A DNA stretch of 64,000 nt, taken from assembly GCA_949987705.1 (NCBI GenBank), contig OX465282.1, forward strand, positions 66,957,922 to 67,021,921, read 5' to 3'. Both the position numbers and the translations under genes were made by a program. The notes below the pieces were generated by a model. That model worked only from the letters and a program-made list of their open reading frames with translations, was not told the DNA's origin and made no database searches. The stretch is from Thereva unica (taxonomy: Eukaryota > Arthropoda > Insecta > Diptera > Therevidae). Numbering within the stretch: the stretch's first letter is position 1; every line of letters begins with the position of its first letter. Below, piece after piece: positions 30,855 to 41,511 of the stretch.

Positions 30855-31661
30855 CACTATACTAACTCTATTTTATATTTCTGTACATTTAATTTTAGGA
30901 CATTTATTTTAGAAAAATTTCTAATTGAAATTAAAATAACAATTTCGACACCGATCGAAGACCTCACAATTAAATTAAAACAATAGAAGACATTTTCAAA
31001 CGCAATAAAATTTTTTTTTTCGGAACTTTAAAATTAATTGCCCTATAGATAAAGTGGACAATTGGCAACGATTAATTCTTTTGTTAGAATGAAAGTTTTT
31101 TTTTACACTGGATTCTTATTTACATATTATATTATAGAATAATTTTCAAGTGATAAAAGTGACGTGAAAAATAACATCACGAACATCGATATTAACAATA
31201 AACAGATGAAAACAGCAATTAAAATTAATCAAAATTAAACGTTTTACCAAAAAAATATTACATGAACTCGCATAAAAGCATAGCAGAGCGTAGGATCCAA
31301 ACAAAGACAGGATAAGAGACAGAACAACAATAAATTGCAAAATATTTTTATTTATCCATATTTAAAATCTATATTGTTTCATTTTTTTTTATTATTTGCT
31401 TCAGAGTTTTGATTTATTTTATTGTATTTTATATATTTTTTTTTTCTCTCATTTCATTTTGACATATTTTTTTTAAACGCTTATTGCTATTTCATTTATT
31501 TTTCTTTTCTATTTTCATTTTGCTTTTCAGCTTGTTTAACTCCACGTATTAATATTTTTATTATTATTTTTCTTTCTTTTGAAATTTAATTGTGCACCTA
31601 CTGTATTTAATTGTGCATCTACAGTATCCGATTTTGTTTTTCCGTTAATCATTATATCTAA
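30855..31661 (+). other. Leader of the CsRn1-type element, continued
   Basis: About 0.8 kb of AT-rich sequence between the BEL target duplication and gag. It is the continuation of the leader that begins at 21993-22203. No gene is seen; T-rich runs dominate 31380-31580. Confidence 0.7.
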
Positions 31662-32525
31662 ATGTCAAGAACCGGTGAGATGCCCAACGCAGACGAAGAA
31701 ATGCTCGGGGAGGGGCCGAAACCAGGCACGTCAAATGCCGACGCCGTTTCGGCGAAATTTAACTTTCCGGGTTTTTGGACCCATAGTCCGGTCTCCTGGT
31801 TTATACAGGCAGAGGCCCAATTTTCGATATCAGGCATGACTTCTGATAAGTCACGCCTGCTTCATATTATCCCGGCCCTGCCTGAAGAAGCGATTTCTAG
31901 CGTCGCACATATTTTGTCAGATATAACGACGGCAAGATATGACGACGTTAAACAAAAGCTGCTAGACAAATATGGTCTATCGGAGACCAAACGTCTCGAG
32001 CAGCTACTGTCTGCTCAGGAACCAGGAGACAGAAAGCCCTCCGACTTCCTCCACTCCCTTCGAGCTCTGGCTGGAAACAGCCGAGCTGTCACGGAGGAGC
32101 TCATCGCGAGATTGTGGGAACGACGCCTCCCACAGACGATCCAGGTCTCGCTGGCCCCTTTGAAGGACCGACCTTTAAGCGAGAGGGTCCAAGTTGCCGA
32201 CAATGTATGGGAGGTTCTTCCCCACGGCAACATTTCGTTCGCGTCCGCGGTTCGGGCTGAAAGAACCCACGAACCAACAGTGGAATCTCTACAGCGAGAT
32301 TTCCACAAACTCAAAGCCCTGGTGCTACGGCTTAGCCAGCGCCAGAAAACAAATAGCCGTCGCGAACGAAGTAGAACCCCGGCAAGAAAAACAACATCTG
32401 CCTCTAGAGTGACCACCAGTACCAGTGACACAGGGGATACTCTATGCTGGTACCATAAACAATACGGCACCAAGGCGACGAATTGCCGTCCGCCTTGTAA
32501 ATTTATAAAAAAACAAAAAAACTAG
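31662..32525 (+). CDS. gag: Gag of CsRn1-type Gypsy element
   Basis: A 287-aa protein with a Gypsy capsid-like domain: [17 protein letters not shown], then a [12 protein letters not shown] block and [15 protein letters not shown]. The C-terminus is basic ([11 protein letters not shown]) and ends in a Cys/His motif (CWYHKQYG...CRPPC) instead of a canonical CCHC knuckle, as known for CsRn1-clade Gags. The frame is intact. The stop at 32523-32525 directly follows the heptamer AAAAAAC, and pol is in the -1 frame. The start is the first Met of the frame. The protein would form cytoplasmic particles around element RNA. Confidence 0.88.
   Translation: MSRTGEMPNADEEMLGEGPKPGTSNADAVSAKFNFPGFWTHSPVSWFIQAEAQFSISGMTSDKSRLLHIIPALPEEAISSVAHILSDITTARYDDVKQKLLDKYGLSETKRLEQLLSAQEPGDRKPSDFLHSLRALAGNSRAVTEELIARLWERRLPQTIQVSLAPLKDRPLSERVQVADNVWEVLPHGNISFASAVRAERTHEPTVESLQRDFHKLKALVLRLSQRQKTNSRRERSRTPARKTTSASRVTTSTSDTGDTLCWYHKQYGTKATNCRPPCKFIKKQKN
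32516..32522 (+). promoter_or_regulatory. -1 ribosomal frameshift heptamer AAAAAAC (gag/pol)
   Basis: Read in the gag frame as A-AAA-AAC directly before the TAG stop. Slipping back one base leads into the pol frame, which is open from here to 33775. It is canonical in sequence and phase; downstream RNA structure was not evaluated. Confidence 0.75.
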
Positions 32526-33775
32526 ATGACCAGGGGATCGTTCAGTCGACGAGCAACCAAATGATGGTACGCTCACGTCGTCTTTTCGTCCGCGATTCCA
32601 ATAATCGAATCGACTTCTTAATCGACTCGGGCTCGGATTTATCCATTGTTCCGGCTTCGTCCTTTCCGGCACACAACGGATGTGCCAATTTACTTTTACG
32701 GGCGGCTAACGGAACAGTAATTCGAACTTTCGGCACTAAGTTATTGGAACTGCATCTTGGTCTTCGCCGCAGATACATCCATAATTTCATCGTCGCCGGC
32801 ATTTCAAAAGCCATTCTCGGGGCGGACTTCTTAACGAAGTTCGAGTTGTCAGTCGATTTTAAATATCGACAGTTAGTCGATTCACACACGAACCTTCGAA
32901 TCAATGAGTGTTCCACAGTCGACTATGAGCTTGAAGAGATACAATGCCAATTTACCGGCATTTATAAAGAGCTTTTAACGAAGTTTTCTTCGTTAACAAA
33001 ACCTCCGAACTTTAACCTTCCTGTTAAACACAATGTGCGACATCACATTGTGACAAATGGGCAACCCCCTTTCGTCACCGCTCGGCGACTCCATCCAGAG
33101 AAGCTGAAGGTGGCAAGACTTGAATTTGAACATATGGTTCAACTGGGGATTTGTCGACCTTCGTCATCCCCCGCAGCATCTCCACTTCATCTGGTCCCTA
33201 AACGGGACTCACATGATTGGAGGCCATGCGGCGACTACCGTCGCCTTAACGCAGTCACAGTGCCAGATAGATACCCTATCCCGCACATTCAAAACTTCTC
33301 CGTGCAGTTGCATGGCTGCATAATATTTTCGAAGGTAGATTTGGTACGTGCGTACCACCATATACCTATCGCACCAGAAGACGTGCATAAGACTGCATTG
33401 ATTACGCCGTTTGGTTTGTACGAATTCACTCGTATGCCATTCGGGTTACGTAACGCCGCCCAAACGTTCCAGAGGTTTATAAACGAAGTCACGAGAGACC
33501 TCGATTTCGTCTTCGTCTACTTGGATGATATACTCATCGCGAGTAAATCTGAGTCAGACCATATTAACCATCTCGAACAGCTCTTCAAACGACTTGACAA
33601 CTTCGGCTTGACCATTAAGTTGGAAAAGTGCGTTTTCGGGGCGACAGAGATCAACTTCCTTGGCCACCACATCTCGAAAGATGGAATACTTCCATCTTCA
33701 GATCGGGTTAAGGCGATTGCCGATCTCGCGCCCCCACTTCTGTTAAACAGATACAGAAGTTTTAAGGAATGGTGA
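32522..33775 (+). CDS. pol: Protease and RT of CsRn1-type element (frame broken)
   Basis: The protease box [11 protein letters not shown] lies near residue 22, counted from the Met at 32561. A spacer and a CsRn1-like RT follow: [45 protein letters not shown] and the active-site YLDD at 320-323. The frame stops at 33775 after the RT thumb, and the remainder lies in the -1 frame from about 33769, so an indel near 33745-33770 breaks pol. RT would synthesise cDNA from a tRNA-Trp primer. The clade call rests on the RT wording and the primer site. Confidence 0.88.
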   Translation, partial: LDDQGIVQSTSNQMMVRSRRLFVRDSNNRIDFLIDSGSDLSIVPASSFPAHNGCANLLLRAANGTVIRTFGTKLLELHLGLRRRYIHNFIVAGISKAILGADFLTKFELSVDFKYRQLVDSHTNLRINECSTVDYELEEIQCQFTGIYKELLTKFSSLTKPPNFNLPVKHNVRHHIVTNGQPPFVTARRLHPEKLKVARLEFEHMVQLGICRPSSSPAASPLHLVPKRDSHDWRPCGDYRRLNAVTVPDRYPIPHIQNFSVQLHGCIIFSKVDLVRAYHHIPIAPEDVHKTALITPFGLYEFTRMPFGLRNAAQTFQRFINEVTRDLDFVFVYLDDILIASKSESDHINHLEQLFKRLDNFGLTIKLEKCVFGATEINFLGHHISKDGILPSSDRVKAIADLAPPLLLNRYRSFKEW

Positions 33776-34455
33776 ACTTTTATCACCGATTCATTCCCAA
33801 GTTGGCTAAAATGCTGGTACCAATCAATGAGCATTTGAGATATCTTCTCAATCGTGCTCGTGCCACGAAAGATAAAGAATTCCCTTGGCCCGCAGAATGT
33901 GAAGAAGCATTCCTCAAAGTAAAGACTTCGATGGCAGAAGCTACATTGCTGAACCATCCACTCGAGGATGCCAAATACAGTCTAACGACTGATGCCTCTG
34001 ATTACGCAATCGGAGGCGTATTAGAACAATTTGACGGTCAACGGTGGCAACCGTTAGCTTTTTATTCTAAAAAGTTGTCACCTGCCGAACAGAAATATTT
34101 TGCATTCGATCGCGAACTACTCGCCATCTATGCAGCAATTAAACATTTCCGCTATTTTGTCGAAGGACGCAATTTCGTGGTCTATACGGACCACAAACCT
34201 CTCGTACGCGCCCTTCACACAAAAACCGAACGATCCCCTCGACAAACCAGACATCTCGATCTGATTTCACAGTTTACCACAGACATTCGCCATGTGTCTG
34301 GTAAACAAAATGTGGTCGCAGATTATTTGTCACTCTCGCTAGCGACTGACAATGTCGACTCCGTCACGTTTGACCTGGCTACATTAGCAGAACCCCAAAA
34401 AGGTGACAGAGTTACAAAATCTCCTGCAGCACCCCAACAAAGGCTCACAAGTTAA
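33769..34455 (+). pseudogene. pol: RNase H region of CsRn1-type pol
   Basis: Continues the RT connection ([13 protein letters not shown]) into RNase H: YSLTTDASDYAIGGVLEQF with the first catalytic D, E and D in the FDRELLAIYAAIKHFRYF and YTDHKPLV blocks, then SGKQNVVADYLS. The frame leaves register near 34400 and ends at 34455, while the integrase continues in another frame from 34403. This is a second frameshift within pol. Confidence 0.85.
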
Positions 34456-35584
34456 GCTAGTTTTCACACCTATACCCTTTACGACGCATCAGGTCTGGTG
34501 TGAAACTAGCATAGGTATTCCGCGTCCTTATATACCAGCAAGTTTGCGCAAGCTAGCGTTCAATTCCGAACACAGCTTGTCGCATCCTGGTATCCGCGCT
34601 ACCCGACGAACCATCGTTAAAAAATACTTCTGGCCGGCAATTAACAAAGATTGCAATGAGTGGTCTCGTTCTTGCCTCGGTTGTCAAAAATCCAAAGTGA
34701 CGAGACACACTAAATCTCCACTTGAAGCCTTCAAGCTTCCGGATAATCGGTTTGAACATATCCATATGGATATTGTGGGACCACTTCCGCCATCTCGAGG
34801 ATACTCATACATCCTTACAATCGTAGACCGGTTTACGAGATGGCCAGAAGCCTATCCAATTCGGGATATCAACGCTTCAACAGTGGCAAAGCACTTTGTC
34901 ACTGAATACATCCCACGATTCGGAGCACCCCTCGAAATCACAACAGATCAGGGTACGCAGTTCGAATCCAAACTACTGTTTAATGAAGTTGCCAAATTAA
35001 TCGGTAGTAACCGAATTAGGACAACCGCCCACCATCCGCAAGCAAACGGAATGGTTGAACGGTTCCATCGACAACTTAAAGCCGCTTTAATGGCAAGGGA
35101 CAACACTACTCATTGGAGTGAAGACTTGCCCTTTGTCTTACTTGGCATACGTACGGCAATCAAATCCGACTTGCAATGCTCACCGGCAGAACTCGTCTAT
35201 GGCCAGAATCTGAGACTGCCCAACTCAATTTCCATCCCATCGGATGAAAATCCAATCGAGCACTCAGAATTTCTCACTCGCCTTCGTTCGCATATGCAGA
35301 ACTTAAAGGCAACGCATCCTCGACAACCCAGTCAGAAGGATGTTTACGTGCCACGAGCCTTGGAGGACTCCGACTATGTCTTCGTACGTATCGATCGCGT
35401 ACGAAGACCGTTTGAGCCCCCGTATGAAGGCCCGTACAAAGTAATCAAGCGACTGCGAAAACACTTCGTCGTCGATTTGAAAGGCACAAACAAATCAATT
35501 TCGATCGACCGGCTGAAGCCAGCCTTTGGTTGTGACCACGACGACGACGAAGCCGAGCCACATCGAAGTGTAACTTTCCGTTAA
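34403..35584 (+). pseudogene. pol: Integrase of CsRn1-type pol
   Basis: The zinc domain (H...H then CLGCQKSK) is followed by the DDE core: D in HMDIVGPLPPS, D in TTDQGTQFES and E in NGMVERFHRQ. The C-terminal region includes an FEPPYEGPYKVIKR motif, typical of Gypsy integrases. A stop at 35582-35584 is followed by a G-rich polypurine tract (GGGGGGGAGTA) and the 3' LTR at 35605. Domain content is complete; only the upstream frameshifts make it non-functional. No env follows. Confidence 0.88.
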
Positions 35585-35604
35585 CGCTACGCTGGGGGGG
35601 AGTA

Positions 35605-35936
35605 TGTAGTGGCCGTGTAGAACAGAACCACTATAAGTTCACACAAGCCACTGCAATCGAAACCGATCAAATATTGACTAGATCCATCGACCAAAAACGG
35701 CTAGATCACCGATCGGTGATCTAGACCTAAAACAAGCTCCCGGCATTCTCTCTCTCGCTAGTGATACAAGTAAGAAGTGCAATCACCTCGCCGGTTCAAT
35801 ATATAAAATCGTGTAGAATCCTTGATAACATACAATATAAATAAACAAGATATATTAAAATAAAAGACGTGCTAAATTTTAGTAAAACTGATGTTTTTAT
35901 TTAAATTAATATTTTGGGCACGAAGCCACAGCTAAA
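35605..35936 (+). repeat. 3' LTR of CsRn1-type element (332 bp)
   Basis: Complete LTR from TGTAGTGGCC to GCTAAA, preceded by a polypurine tract and followed by the target duplication ATCC (35937-35940). Confidence 0.92.
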
Positions 35937-35940
35937 ATCC

Positions 35941-36487
35941 CTTGTTCCTTGGTTTTTATTTTACAGTGTCGCCGGAACAGTATCAGTAGCGCTTTTGGGC
36001 TGCACAATGGGCGGCAATTTTGCAAAATGGATGACGTTTTTTAGCGCTTTTTTGGGGAAAAAATGTTGAGGTTGCCAAGGAGCAAGTTCTACACAAGGTC
36101 AAAATTACCTGGGAACGTCAAAGTCACAAGATCTTCGAAAACTTCTACGAATTATCGCTCTATTTATTCATAAAGCCTACAAGATCTGCTGTCAGGAGTG
36201 GGATAGTGCTTCAATTGTGTACTAATAACTTTAAGTACATCGGTGAAGTGAAGTACCCAGCCGGAAATTAATCAAGCCCTGCCAAAAGAAGCAGGAATGT
36301 AGTGCTTCCAATTCATATGTTGTGGAAGCTTTTTGGAAGCACGCACTCTATGCTCCCATTTTTTTCTTAGTTTTTCTCTAAATTCTCCTTATTTGGAAAA
36401 TTTGCAGTTTTAGTAAAACCGCGTCAGATGTGAAATACTATTTTTGATTAAAACAATAAGTGAAATTTTATTATTGAGTTAATGCTT
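35941..36487. other. Intergenic stretch between Gypsy element and LINE
   Basis: No gene is recognised. It would be the continuation of the locus interrupted at 10127, downstream of the proposed spliced unit, because it follows the second copy of the target duplication ATCC. Confidence 0.45.
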
Positions 36488-37468
36488 TAACGGCTGGATG
36501 AAGTCCTCAATGAGATGAAGCGATATAAAATCAAGATCATGGGACTTAGCGAGACCAGATGGCCCGATGAGGGTGAACATATCCCAAACGGTTAGTTCTT
36601 CTTATATTCTGGTAGAAACGAAACTGAAAGCCGTAGGAGTGGCGTTGGCGTAATACTCACCAAAGATGCCAGATCCAGCCTAATTAGCTGGTCACCAGTT
36701 TCTGAGAGGATTATTACCGTGCGCCTGCGTACCAGATTAAGAAGTACTACGGTAGTCCAATGCTATGCTCCAACTGAAGACGCAGAAGATGACATTAAGG
36801 ACGAGTTCTATATGCGACTGAATGAGGTTCTTCGCTCTATTCCAAGAGGAGACATCATTGTATTAATGGGTGACTTAAACGCTGACTGCCGTGACAACAC
36901 CGGCCTTGAACAAACGGTTGGAAATCAAGGCCTAAGCCAAGTTACGAATAACAATGGTGAGTTTTACGTTGACTTTTGTAGTTCCCACCAACTCATGGTA
37001 AGTGGAACGTACTTTTGTCACAAGAAGATACATAAAGAGACCTGGGTATCGCCCGATGGTAGAACGAGAAATTAGATAGATCACGTGGCCGTCAGCCGCA
37101 GATGGAGAACTATTTTTGAGGATGTCAGGAGTTTCAGGAGAGCAGATACTGGATGATGATGAGATACTGGAAGCGACCACCATTTGGTTGTAGCAACTAT
37201 TCGCCTTAAAATCGCCGCATTCAGAAACGTGCAGCATGATGCTGGAAACCGTAGACCGTTTAAAGTAGACCTTCTGCGGGAGAACGTTAAAAAGCGACAA
37301 TTTGCTGGGAACCTGCAAGAATTATTAAACCAGCAAACCGTTTCTAACGACACTAATATTGAAGAGCTGTGGAGTACGACAAAGGGCGCTATATTGACAG
37401 CTGCGGCATCGGTTATGTCTAAAGAAACCAGCAACACTAGATCTCGGACACAACCTGGCAAAAAATAG
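36488..37468 (+). pseudogene. LINE AP-endonuclease region, broken
   Basis: Motifs in order: IMGLSETRW (with catalytic E), ERIITVRLR, VQCYAPTEDAEDD, VLMGDLNADC (catalytic D and N), SPDGRTRN, then IDHVAVSRRWR after a stop at 37073-37075, then a DHHLVVATIRLK segment after further breaks. These are the steps of an APE-type endonuclease, which nicks target DNA to prime reverse transcription. Stops and frame changes separate the open pieces at 36719-37075 and 37184-37468. Confidence 0.8.
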
Positions 37469-37599
37469 AACGCAGGAGAGCCCTAAAAAATAACGTAAAC
37501 TCTACAAGCAACCCTGAAAGGCGTTACCAACTGGAACGGGAATACTCCCAGGAGGTAAAGAGAAGTGTCCGGCGTGATAAAAGGCACCAGATAAATGAG

Positions 37600-39290
37600 C
37601 TCCCAGAAAAAGCGGAAAACGCGGCAAACACAGGCAACCTTAACGTGCTGTACCAAATTACTAAACAGCTGTGCAGCGACGAGGAGCAGCTCCAAAGATG
37701 GAGAGATTACTTCTTCGCCACCCTGAATGGTTCATTTACACAGGAAGCTCAGGAAACCAGCAACAATGCACAGCCAATAAAAATCACCACCCGGGCCCCA
37801 TCCAAGACGGAAATAGTAACCGCAATTCATGCGATGGCCAATGGTAAAACAGCTGGAAAAGATGGCATCCCGCTAGAATTGTTGAAAGCCGATTCAAGCC
37901 TCATAGCAGATGCGCTTCAGCCAATCCTGGAAATAGCATGGAACACCTGTACCTTTCAGGAGGATTGGACGGGAGGTATCGTAACGAAAATACTAAAAAG
38001 ATGCAAGATGCATAACAATATGCGACAACTACAGAGGCATCTGTTTATTATCTACTGTGGGCAAAATGTTGTCCCATATATTACTATCTAGGATAAGTGA
38101 GGCAGTAGACCGAACGCTTAGGAGACAGCAGGCCGGATTCAGGAAGGGCCGCTCATGTACTGATCGTATTAACACTTTGAGAATAATATTGGAGCAGTCT
38201 ATTGAATTCCGATCCCCCCTTTACCTTGCTTTCGAAGACTAAAAGAAAGCGTTCGACTCGGTTAATAGAGCTTCATTTTTGCAGGCACTACAGCGACGTG
38301 GACTGTCTGATAAAATAATAGAATTGATAAAAGCCCTATATAACAATTCCAAATGCAGAGTTCTCCATAATGGAAAATTATCCGACAGCTTTCAGGTGAG
38401 CTCAGTAGTACGACAAGGATGCCTACTCTCGCCATTACTATTAGTAATAAATAACATCCTTGTCGGCGCTCTAGATAGTAGAACAGGCGGCATACAATGG
38501 GGTTTGCTAGTCCGCCTTAAGGATCTCGAGTACGCAGATGATATCTGTTTGCTGGCCCACAGACACCATGTTAAAGATGTTAAGCAATGTGGCAACGGAA
38601 AGTAGTCCAGCAGGCTTAAGGCTAAATCCAACTAAAACTAAAGAAATGCGGATAAATGCAAACACCATTGAACGGATAGCGCTGAATAAACGTGACGTAG
38701 ATAAATTCTGCTACCTTGGTAGCATCATTACCGAAAACGGTGGGGCAGAAGAAGACGTCAGTTCAGGAATAAATAAAGCACGAGGCGCATATGTAAGCCT
38801 GTCCCGCATATGGAGATCAACAGAGATCTCCACTAACACCAAATTGCGGCTGTTCAACTCCAACGTTAAGGCAGTTCTTTTGTACGGTTGCGAAACATGG
38901 AAAGTCACCCAATTCATCACAGGGCGCCTACAAGTCTTCATCAACAGATGCCTGCGTCGTATCCTAAAAATCCGCTGGCAAGATAGAATTTCAAACGAAG
39001 AGCTACGGCGCCGTGCCAGCCAAGAAAGGGTAGACGACCAAATCAGGCGAAGGAAATGGAATTGGGTTGGCCACACCTTGCGACGCGAAGACAGAAATCT
39101 AGGCCGAACAGGCCTTGACTGTAATCCGCAAGGATCCCGTCGCGTCGAAAAACCTAGTACAACGTGGAGGAGAACCCTGCTAGCAGAAGCCGCAACAACT
39201 GAGAGATCCTGGTCGGAGCTGAGAGCTGTCGCGCAAAACAGAGTCTGCTGGAGGGCAACTGTTTCCGCCCTATGTCCCATGAGGGATTAA
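37600..39290 (+). pseudogene. LINE reverse transcriptase and C-terminal region, broken
   Basis: Open pieces at 37645-38091, 38057-38242, 38279-38605 and 38538-39290 join in order. They contain ANGKTAGKDGIPLELLK, then RQQAGFRKGRSCTDRI, then VRQGCLLSPLLLVI, and the active site in LEYADDICLLA. The RT thumb FCYLGSIITENGG and a C-terminal WRRTLLAEA...LCPMRD end follow. Four changes of frame, plus an in-frame stop in the K-K-AFD block near 38240, make it non-functional. Confidence 0.85.
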
Positions 39291-39315
39291 AGGAGCTTAA
39301 AGAAGAAGAAGAATG

Positions 39316-40042
39316 CTTTTGAATAATTATTTTAATGAATTTAAAGCTAAAAAATTATGATGGGTAAGATCTCAGCAAAATAGAGATAATATTGATACTA
39401 TGGATCACGAAAGTTTTAGGAGCTTTCTAAGAGCTTTAAATTCTCAGCTTCAATTGCGTTTCCACAATAACAAAATATAAGACCTTCGCTCAGATAGCAT
39501 GCCTATGTTAAAAGGAAAGGAACTGGTATATGAATAAGAAGCCCGTTGGCATTCCTTTTCAGTGCTTCAGAAATTGTTCAAAAGCTCTTCGATGTCCTCA
39601 AAATGGCGTCAAGCATAAAATATTTCGGCGGCCAACACAAAATGGCGGTCTACCTTTTCCTTTACAGCACACTCAATATGGGTATAAAGTGAAAGTGTAG
39701 GTTGAGGATAATACAGTAAGCTCTGTGGCGTCGTAACGGTTTAGCCGTAAGTTTTGCTAGAAGTTTACACATCCTCCGGTATTTTTGTAACTCTTTTTTG
39801 TAGAGAATCGCATGATCTACAAACTTTGTGAACATTATTTTATTATAGCACTTACAGTTTCAGATGCTTTTGCAAAAAACTGATATATGGACCCTAAAAC
39901 CCCCTAAAAAGTGAGCTTCCCAGGGCAGGAAATCGGTAGACTTTATAAACCCTTATTAAGAACCATAAAAGAAAGCTCTGTGCTCATATTCAGCCTGTAC
40001 TCAATCATTTCCGCTATTTTTACTATTTTTCCTGTACTATAT
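39316..40042. other. Intergenic stretch without recognised feature
   Basis: AT-rich; no open frame of note and no strong repeat seen. Two AAAATGGCG-type motifs near 39600-39650 resemble motifs seen elsewhere in the window, but they are too short to interpret. Confidence 0.4.
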
Positions 40043-40049
40043 TAGTCTA

Positions 40050-40571
40050 AGCTCCCATGACAAAAAAGGAACCTCATCGAACACCTCAAAAGTATAAAGT
40101 GAGAGTAGCTGAAAAACATGTACCACGGCGCTTAAAACAAAAATTTGACATGGTAAAAAATATTATTTCAATGACAAGCTTATTTATATACCTACATAAA
40201 TGACATCTTAAACTTCAGTTGTAATTTTTTGGAACGAGGGTTTTAGTCTGACATATGTGCATTTTTATTAAGTGAAGTGCATTTTTATTAAGAAAAACAG
40301 TCTTTAAGATAAGGTCTGTTAGAAGTTAATTAGCCAGACAACTTTTCCAAAATGCTTCATTATTTACTACAAATTGTATAAATTTCAAGCAGGTGTTTTG
40401 GAAAAAACAATCATTATTTTTTAGCTAAATTCAAAAATTCATAAAAAATAACAATTAACATATGTTTAGGTACTAGTCTGGCGGGCGTAACATTTTTTTA
40501 AATGTTTTTCAGCCACTCTCACTTTATACTTTTGAGGTGTTCGATGAGGTATCTTTTTTGTCATGGGAGCT
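40050..40571. mobile_element. MITE with ~70-bp TIRs, TA target (mariner-like)
   Basis: The ends AGCTCCCATGACAAAAAAGG and their reverse complement extend over about 65-70 bp (40050-40120, 40503-40571), including AGTATAAAGTGAGAGT. TA flanks both ends, so insertion is into TA, as for Tc1/mariner-derived MITEs. It sits inside the TIR of the surrounding element. Confidence 0.75.
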
Positions 40572-40772
40572 TACCCCGCGATTCTAGATGTTAGATTTTT
40601 GTTAGATCTAACAACGCTTCCCCAGATTACAAAAAGAGCTTTCGCGTAAAGCTTTCCCTCGATTTTGGAGACTTTGAATAGTCAGACTTCCCCTTTAGCA
40701 GTCCCATGATTGCGATTAGGTGGTGTTTGTTTATATTCGAGTTCCGGTTGCGCGAAGTTAATAAATAAAATC

Positions 40773-40966
40773 AAGGTAAGTAAAATGCGTATTTTAAAAT
40801 ATTTTTGGGTTTAAGGTTTAAAATATTACCAGGTCAGCTGGTATTAACTTTATCCGTGCACCCTAAAATCATGATCGGTAAATACGAAATATCCACGATA
40901 TTTATTATCCAGGTCGATGAATACGAGCCTAAAAATATTTTAAAATACACATTTTACTTACCTTTA
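40773..40966. repeat. Small foldback element
   Basis: AAGGTAAGTAAAATGCGTAT with ATTTTAAAATATTTTT (40773-40807) is inverted at 40930-40965. The arms are about 36 bp with an internal ~120-bp spacer. A nearby GTTAAYAAATAAA motif outside each arm may extend the inverted repeat. Confidence 0.65.
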
Positions 40967-41511
40967 TTTGTTAACGGGCGCAGACGTCCGGTTCAACAGC
41001 CTAACAGGAAGGGCCAGCAAGACCGTGGCCGTGGCAGTGATCGTAATCGCACGTAATCAATTTTTTTTTTATTTTAATTTTTTTACTTTGATTTATTTAT
41101 TGCTCAGCGTTCAAGATTGAACCAGCATAATCGTCACGCGGAGGAGCTGACAAATAATATTTTTATAAGTAATTCTCAAATTTATAAGTAATTGCCAATA
41201 TTAGCCCGCTTGTATGTATATGGGTCCATGTTTTCAATATTTTTAAGCAATTACTTCAATTTTAAAACACCCCGTTTTGATGAAATAATCAAAAAATACA
41301 TCACAGCCAGCTAGCGAGTCGCTGGCTATAGACAGATTTTCAAAGCTTAAAATTCCCCTCCATTTGTTAGATCTGACATCCAGAATACCAAATCCTCACT
41401 TTTTCTAACAAAAGCACATAGTCTCCACTGAAGGGGCAAGAGCTTTGAGCTTTTTCCCCGTTTTCTGTTTATAGTCAGATTTCTGTGATCTAGAATCGCG
41501 GGGTTAGACTA

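Larger units (their letters stand above)
10128..35936 (+). mobile_element. CsRn1-type Gypsy LTR retrotransposon (interrupted by two later elements)
   Basis: The LTR of 332 bp begins TGTAGTGGCC and ends GCTAAA. The 3' LTR is complete at 35605-35936, and the 5' LTR is split into 10128-10175 and 21688-21971 (48 + 284 = 332 bp). A 4-bp duplication ATCC flanks the whole (10124-10127 and 35937-35940). The primer site after the 5' LTR resembles the tRNA-Trp complement, as in the CsRn1 clade. Gag, protease, RT, RNase H and integrase are present at 31.7-35.6 kb, but pol has two frameshifts. The LTRs differ at about five positions by eye. Confidence 0.9.
36488..39315 (+). mobile_element. APE-type LINE, RTE/SR2-like, 5'-truncated and mutated
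   Basis: One degenerate element contains an AP-endonuclease domain followed by reverse transcriptase and a C-terminal region with an NPQGSRR...TWRR block. It ends in a short (AAG)n run near 39300, as RTE-group elements often do. At least five frame breaks or stops are visible. The wording of the endonuclease (LSETRW, QCYAPTEDAEDD, DHHLVVATIRLK) matches a widespread animal RTE-like family. Assignment to SR2/RTE is from memory of motifs. Confidence 0.8.
40043..41511. mobile_element. TIR element (ACCCCGCGATTCTAGA ends) with nested foldbacks
   Basis: The left end TAGTCTA is separated from its continuation CCCCGCGATTCTAGA (40574-40588) by a nested MITE. The right end is the reverse complement TCTAGAATCGCGGGG followed by TTAGACTA at 41504-41511. 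Removing the nested MITE gives matching ends of about 23 bp. No protein is encoded; a small frame at 40805-41056 has no known motif. A second foldback lies inside at 40773-40966. Confidence 0.65.
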
